Made by a program: the position numbers and the translations under genes. This document shows, in pieces, positions 23,805 through 26,914 of a stretch of DNA of 26,914 nucleotides; position 1 is the first letter of the stretch; every line of letters begins with the position of its first letter. This DNA is from an uncultured Alphaproteobacteria bacterium (lineage in GTDB: Bacteria; Pseudomonadota; Alphaproteobacteria; Puniceispirillales; Puniceispirillaceae): the NCBI GenBank assembly GCA_913064995.1, contig CAJYBL010000006.1:1-26914 (forward strand), in the 5' to 3' direction. A model generated the notes under the pieces. That model saw nothing but the letters and a program-made list of their open reading frames with translations, did not search any database and was not told the DNA's origin.

Positions 23805-25007
23805 ATGACAAAGCAAGTATTTAGCAAACCATTCACTCAGCAAGAAGCGATACCCGAAGCGGGCATTGCGCGGGCTGTGGAAATCATGAAAACTGGCAGG
23901 CTTCATCGCTATAATCTATTACCTGATGAAGCTGGTGAAGCTGCGGCTTTGGAAATGGAATATGCCAAATGGCAGGGTACGGATTATTGTATAGCCTGTA
24001 CATCGGGTGGTTATGCTATCCAATTGGGGTTGCGCGTTTGCGGCGTTAAACCTGGCGATAAAGTGCTTGCCAATGCCTATACATTGGCGCCCGTCCCAGG
24101 TGCCATTCACAATGTTGGCGGTGTTCCAGTTTTGGTTGATATTGATGAGTCCTATCATATTGATTGTGATGATCTTGATGCCAAGGCGGCGGCAAGTGGG
24201 GCAAAATATTTGCTGCTATCCTATATGCGGGGTCACATTCCTGATATGGACAAGCTGCTGGCGGTTTGTGCCAAATATGATATCTGCCTGATCGAGGATT
24301 GCGCCCATACGATGGGGGCGAAATGGCGCGGTATCCGGTCGGGGAATTTTGGCAAGGTTGCCGCATTTTCGACGCAGACATATAAACATATGAATTCGGG
24401 CGAAGGTGGGTTTTTGACCACCAATGATGCCGAGCTTGCGGCGCGCGCCGTAGTCTCGTCAGGCTCTTACATGCTTTATGGGCGGCATGGTGCAATTCCG
24501 GCTGAAGATGTGTTTCAGAAAGTGCGGCTTCATGCGCCAAATTATTCAGGCCGGATGGACCATATGCGCGCCACCATTTTGCGTTCGCAATTGCCAGTTC
24601 TTGAAGATAATCTGGAACGCTGGAATCAGCTTTATGACCGGCTTCATGCAGCATTTTCAGGAATGGCGGGGGTAGTTATTCCTTCGCGCAAACAAGAAGA
24701 ATTCTATGTTGGCTCGTCAATCCAGTTTCGGGCTGAGGGCGTTGCCACAAAGGCTATTCCAAAATTTGTTGCGGCCTGCGCTAAACGCGGGGTTGAACTG
24801 AAATGGTTTGGCGATGATGAACCAAAGGCCTTTACCAGTCGCTATGATAGCTGGCGTTATATTGACGATATTCCGGTTTTGCCAACAACCTTGCGCGTTC
24901 TGGAAAAAACCCTTGATATGCGGGTGCCGCTTACCTTTACCATTGATGATTGCGATATGATTGCCAGCATCATCGAAGATGAAATTCAGACCTTTTTGCC
25001 AGTCTAA
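23805..25007 (+). CDS. DegT/DnrJ/EryC1/StrS-family PLP aminotransferase
   Basis: 400-aa fold-type-I aminotransferase. The PLP site is intact: phosphate-binding ACTSGGYAIQLGL (64-76), D165 and H168 in LIEDCAHTMGA, and Schiff-base K194 in STQTYKHMNSGEGGF. Family members typically aminate keto-sugars or keto-cyclitols with glutamate or glutamine, e.g. the StsC/StsA steps in streptidine synthesis, although some act elsewhere. GAGGT 8 nt before ATG 23805 and the 60-bp gap after AGAT suggest one operon. A symmetric hairpin terminator follows 9 bp after the stop. The pairing with an amidinotransferase recalls guanidino-cyclitol pathways, but no cyclitol dehydrogenase or kinase is seen here. Confidence 0.93.
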   Translation: MTKQVFSKPFTQQEAIPEAGIARAVEIMKTGRLHRYNLLPDEAGEAAALEMEYAKWQGTDYCIACTSGGYAIQLGLRVCGVKPGDKVLANAYTLAPVPGAIHNVGGVPVLVDIDESYHIDCDDLDAKAAASGAKYLLLSYMRGHIPDMDKLLAVCAKYDICLIEDCAHTMGAKWRGIRSGNFGKVAAFSTQTYKHMNSGEGGFLTTNDAELAARAVVSSGSYMLYGRHGAIPAEDVFQKVRLHAPNYSGRMDHMRATILRSQLPVLEDNLERWNQLYDRLHAAFSGMAGVVIPSRKQEEFYVGSSIQFRAEGVATKAIPKFVAACAKRGVELKWFGDDEPKAFTSRYDSWRYIDDIPVLPTTLRVLEKTLDMRVPLTFTIDDCDMIASIIEDEIQTFLPV

Positions 25008-25016
25008 TCATGTGGT

Positions 25017-25054
25017 AAAATATGGGCTGCAACCATTGCCGCAGACCATATTTT
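25017..25054. terminator. Bidirectional Rho-independent terminator
   Basis: AAAATATGG-g-CTGC (25017-25030), a 10-nt loop, then GCAG-a-CCATATTTT (25041-25054): 13 base pairs with one mismatch and A4/T4 ends in mirror position. It starts 9 bp past the aminotransferase stop and closes the AGAT-aminotransferase unit. Its symmetry lets it work for a minus-strand transcript too, consistent with the coding remnant at 25074-25184. Confidence 0.8.
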
Positions 25055-25073
25055 GGCAGGGAAATATTAATGG

Positions 25074-25184
25074 CTAGGCATTTGCCACGGTTAATGCCTG
25101 TTCGATATAGGCAACGATGTCGCCAAAATGTCTAATACCAAAAGCAAGCGGAACATAGCCCGGGTTGACGCCGGTCTTTTGTTG
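25074..25184 (-). pseudogene. C-terminal remnant of an unidentified protein
   Basis: A minus-strand frame, open from an in-frame TGA at 25241-25239 to a TAG at 25076-25074, has no ATG, GTG or TTG start I could find. Its last 36 codons read as ordinary protein, including TGVNPGYVPLAFGIRHFGDI and IEQALTVANA, with local codon style. It ends just before a symmetric terminator, as a convergent gene would. I do not recognise the family. It may be the tail of a gene lost when the region upstream of the tartrate dehydrogenase was joined. Chance is possible at this length. Confidence 0.35.
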
Positions 25185-25217
25185 GTAATTTACTATGATT
25201 TTATATGGGGAATTTGA

Positions 25218-26294
25218 ATGAAAACTTATAAAATCGCCTCAATTCCAGGCGACGGAATTGGCGTTGAAGTGATTGATGCCGGTCTTCGTGTTATAGAGGC
25301 TCTTGCTGAGCGTGATGGTGGTTTCAGGCTTGATGTCACCAGTTTTGACTGGGGCAGTGATCGTTATAAGCGTGAAGGGGCATTAATGCCCGCTGATGGC
25401 GCTGAAGATCTGCGCGATTTTGATGCGATTTTCTTTGGCGCGGTTGGCGCGCCTGATATTCCTGACCATCTAACCTTATGGGGTTTGCGGTTGAGTATCT
25501 GCCAGCCGCTCGATCAATATGCCAATGTGCGGCCAACGCGTATCCTGCCCGGAATCAGAAGCCCGCTTGCCGGTGTGACGGCAAAGGATCTTGATTGGGT
25601 GATTGTTCGTGAAAATTCCGAAGGTGAATATGCAGGTCAAGGTGGCCGCAGTCATCGTGGGCAACCGCATGAAATGGCAACAGATTTGGCTGTTTTTACT
25701 CGTGTTGGTGTGCAGCGTGTGATGCGCTATGCCTTTGAGCTGGCGCGTTCGCGGCCGCGTAAATTACTGACCGTTGTGACCAAATCAAATGCCCAGCGTT
25801 ATGGCATGGTAATGTGGGATGAAATCGCCGGTGAAGTGGCCGCCGAATTTCCCGATGTGACATGGGATAAAATTCTTGTTGATGCGATGACGGTTCGAAT
25901 GACAATGAAGCCGCAAAGTCTTGATACGATTGTGGCAACCAATCTTCATGCCGACATCCTGTCTGATTTGGCGGCGGCACTTGCTGGCTCCATCGGCGTT
26001 GCGCCGACGGCCAATCTGAATCCGGAACGCACTAGCCCGTCAATGTTTGAGCCAATCCACGGTTCAGCTTTTGACATTACCGGAAAAGGCATTGCCAATC
26101 CGGTTGCCACATTCTGGAGCGCATCAATGATGCTTGATCATCTGGGCGAGACGGTTGCGGCGACGCGGCTGATGAAAGCAATCGAGGTGATAACGGCCAA
26201 TCCTGATTTCCATACGCCCGATCTTGGCGGGACAGCCACGACGGATCAAGTGACCGCGGCTATCATTGATGTGATCCGCGCCCGTAACCATTAG
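25218..26294 (+). CDS. ttuC: Tartrate dehydrogenase / D-malate dehydrogenase family (TtuC/DmlA)
   Basis: 358-aa NAD-dependent beta-decarboxylating dehydrogenase of the isopropylmalate/isocitrate family. N-terminal IASIPGDGIGVEVIDAGL, substrate-loop LTLWGLRLSICQPLDQYANVR (85-105; the LWGLRL pattern marks the tartrate/D-malate group rather than LeuB), RENSEGEYAG (131-140), K189 in VVTKSNAQRYG, metal ligands D222 (VDAMTVRM), D246 and D250 (LHADILSD). Known members oxidise tartrate, D-malate or isopropylmalate. GGGGA precedes ATG 25218 by 6-7 nt. It may be monocistronic: a terminator lies upstream and 185 bp separate it from nfsA. Its link with guanidino metabolism is not obvious. Confidence 0.93.
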   Translation: MKTYKIASIPGDGIGVEVIDAGLRVIEALAERDGGFRLDVTSFDWGSDRYKREGALMPADGAEDLRDFDAIFFGAVGAPDIPDHLTLWGLRLSICQPLDQYANVRPTRILPGIRSPLAGVTAKDLDWVIVRENSEGEYAGQGGRSHRGQPHEMATDLAVFTRVGVQRVMRYAFELARSRPRKLLTVVTKSNAQRYGMVMWDEIAGEVAAEFPDVTWDKILVDAMTVRMTMKPQSLDTIVATNLHADILSDLAAALAGSIGVAPTANLNPERTSPSMFEPIHGSAFDITGKGIANPVATFWSASMMLDHLGETVAATRLMKAIEVITANPDFHTPDLGGTATTDQVTAAIIDVIRARNH

Positions 26295-26382
26295 GGCATT
26301 GTGACTAGGCCATAATGATTAGACTATAATATCGGGGGTGGCGTTGATGCGGGAATAGCGTTGCCGCGTTGCCTTGTTGTTA

Positions 26383-26395
26383 AAGATAATATCTT
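26383..26395. promoter_or_regulatory. Perfect short dyad upstream of nfsA
   Basis: AAGATA-A-TATCTT is a perfect 6-bp inverted repeat about one nucleotide, 84 bp before the nfsA start. It could be an operator. No promoter hexamers with good spacing were found around it, so this is weak. Confidence 0.3.
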
Positions 26396-26479
26396 AGCAT
26401 GATGGTGATTTTGCCATTCTTGTGCTGGTTTTTTGACCTGGTGCCAAATAACTTTGACCAAACGATGAGGAAAAACATT

Positions 26480-26914
26480 ATGACCCCAACAATTGAGCTA
26501 TTAAAAGCGCACCGGTCGATTCGGAAATTTGAGAATCGGCCAATCGCAACAGATCTGTTGCATGAACTTATTCAGGCTGGTCAGGCTGCGGCGTCATCCA
26601 GTTTTTTACAAGCCGCAACGATCATCCGCATTAGTGATCCGGCAAAACGCGCTTCTTTGGCCGCTATGGCCAATCATCAACCTTATATTGAATCGGCAGC
26701 TGAATTTTTGGTGTTTTGCGCCGATATGAATCGGGCGTCGCGCTGTTGTGACTGGCATGATGCCAGCGCTAATACCGGCTTTACCGAACAATTCATCATC
26801 GCAACAGTTGATGCATCACTTGTTGCACAAAATATTGTAGTGGCAGCTGAATCAGCTGGCCTTGGCATTTGCTATATTGGTGCCTTGCGCAATAATCCAG
26901 CCGAGGTGTCATCG
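26480..26914 (+). CDS. nfsA: NfsA-type FMN nitroreductase, N-terminal part (runs off right edge)
   Basis: First 145 residues of a flavin reductase/nitroreductase of the NfsA/FRP group, NADPH-dependent, cytosolic, FMN-bound. The start MTPTIELLKAHRSIRKFENR matches E. coli NfsA nearly word for word, including the HRSIR FMN-phosphate contact. SSFLQAATIIRI, AAEFLVFCADMNR and the glycine-rich AAESAGLGICYIGALRNN follow in the right order. GAGGA about 8 nt before ATG 26480 supports this start, although the frame is open further upstream. The C-terminal third lies outside the window. The role may be quinone or nitro-compound reduction. Confidence 0.93.
   Translation, partial: MTPTIELLKAHRSIRKFENRPIATDLLHELIQAGQAAASSSFLQAATIIRISDPAKRASLAAMANHQPYIESAAEFLVFCADMNRASRCCDWHDASANTGFTEQFIIATVDASLVAQNIVVAAESAGLGICYIGALRNNPAEVSS

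Noticed and set aside
26399..26479. In-frame upstream extension of nfsA
   Set aside because: The product from ATG 26480 matches NfsA from its first residue and has a good ribosome site; the extension is not family-like.

Overview
The window looks like chromosomal DNA from a marine alphaproteobacterium. Gene content (TauD-type dioxygenase, dimethylglycine/sarcosine dehydrogenase-type flavoprotein, creatinase, Dpp-type transporter) and a near-50% GC background with short spacers and small operons fit the SAR116 (Puniceispirillum-like) group. That placement is an impression from the protein sequences, not a search result. No rRNA, tRNA, CRISPR array, phage or IS gene was recognised. Both ends cut genes: a TauE/SafE exporter on the left and nfsA on the right.

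Layout. 1-4.0 kb: a TauD-family dioxygenase and a TauE/SafE exporter on the minus strand, opposite a LysR regulator and an aldehyde dehydrogenase on the plus strand. A perfect inverted repeat lies at the LysR promoter. 4.3-11.2 kb: an 821-aa FAD/GcvT two-domain demethylating dehydrogenase followed by three M20-type amidohydrolases (AbgB-like, HipO-like, AllC/carbamoylase-like). 11.2-16.7 kb: a complete five-gene peptide/opine-class ABC transporter operon on the minus strand. 16.85-20.4 kb: an alpha/beta hydrolase and MFS transporter pair, a possible 27-codon Cys-rich small ORF, and a DadA/PuuB-type amine oxidoreductase. 20.4-22.3 kb: CoxG-like protein and a true-looking creatinase (minus). 22.6-25.0 kb: an arginine:glycine amidinotransferase (AGAT) homologue and a DegT/StrS-family aminotransferase (plus). 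25.2 kb to end: tartrate/D-malate dehydrogenase and nfsA.

How it fits together. The common theme is acquisition and breakdown of small nitrogenous compounds: N-methylated, N-acylated, N-carbamoylated and guanidino amino acids. Creatinase would release sarcosine and urea. The 821-aa flavoprotein is of the type that oxidises sarcosine or dimethylglycine and passes the one-carbon unit to folate. The M20 enzymes would hydrolyse amide or ureido bonds, and the Dpp-type system would import substrates. This joint pathway is inference from family membership and proximity.

The most unusual spot is the 311-bp divergent region between creatinase and AGAT. It holds a 107-bp block bounded exactly by A7 and T7 and packed with three consecutive perfect hairpins, so each strand reads as hairpins followed by a U-run. 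It may be a two-way attenuator, a riboswitch-like leader or a small RNA. Other points of note: a compositional shift whose edges fall inside genes at both ends of the transporter block, a 15-bp intercistronic hairpin after the binding-protein gene, and an orphan C-terminal coding remnant next to a symmetric terminator.
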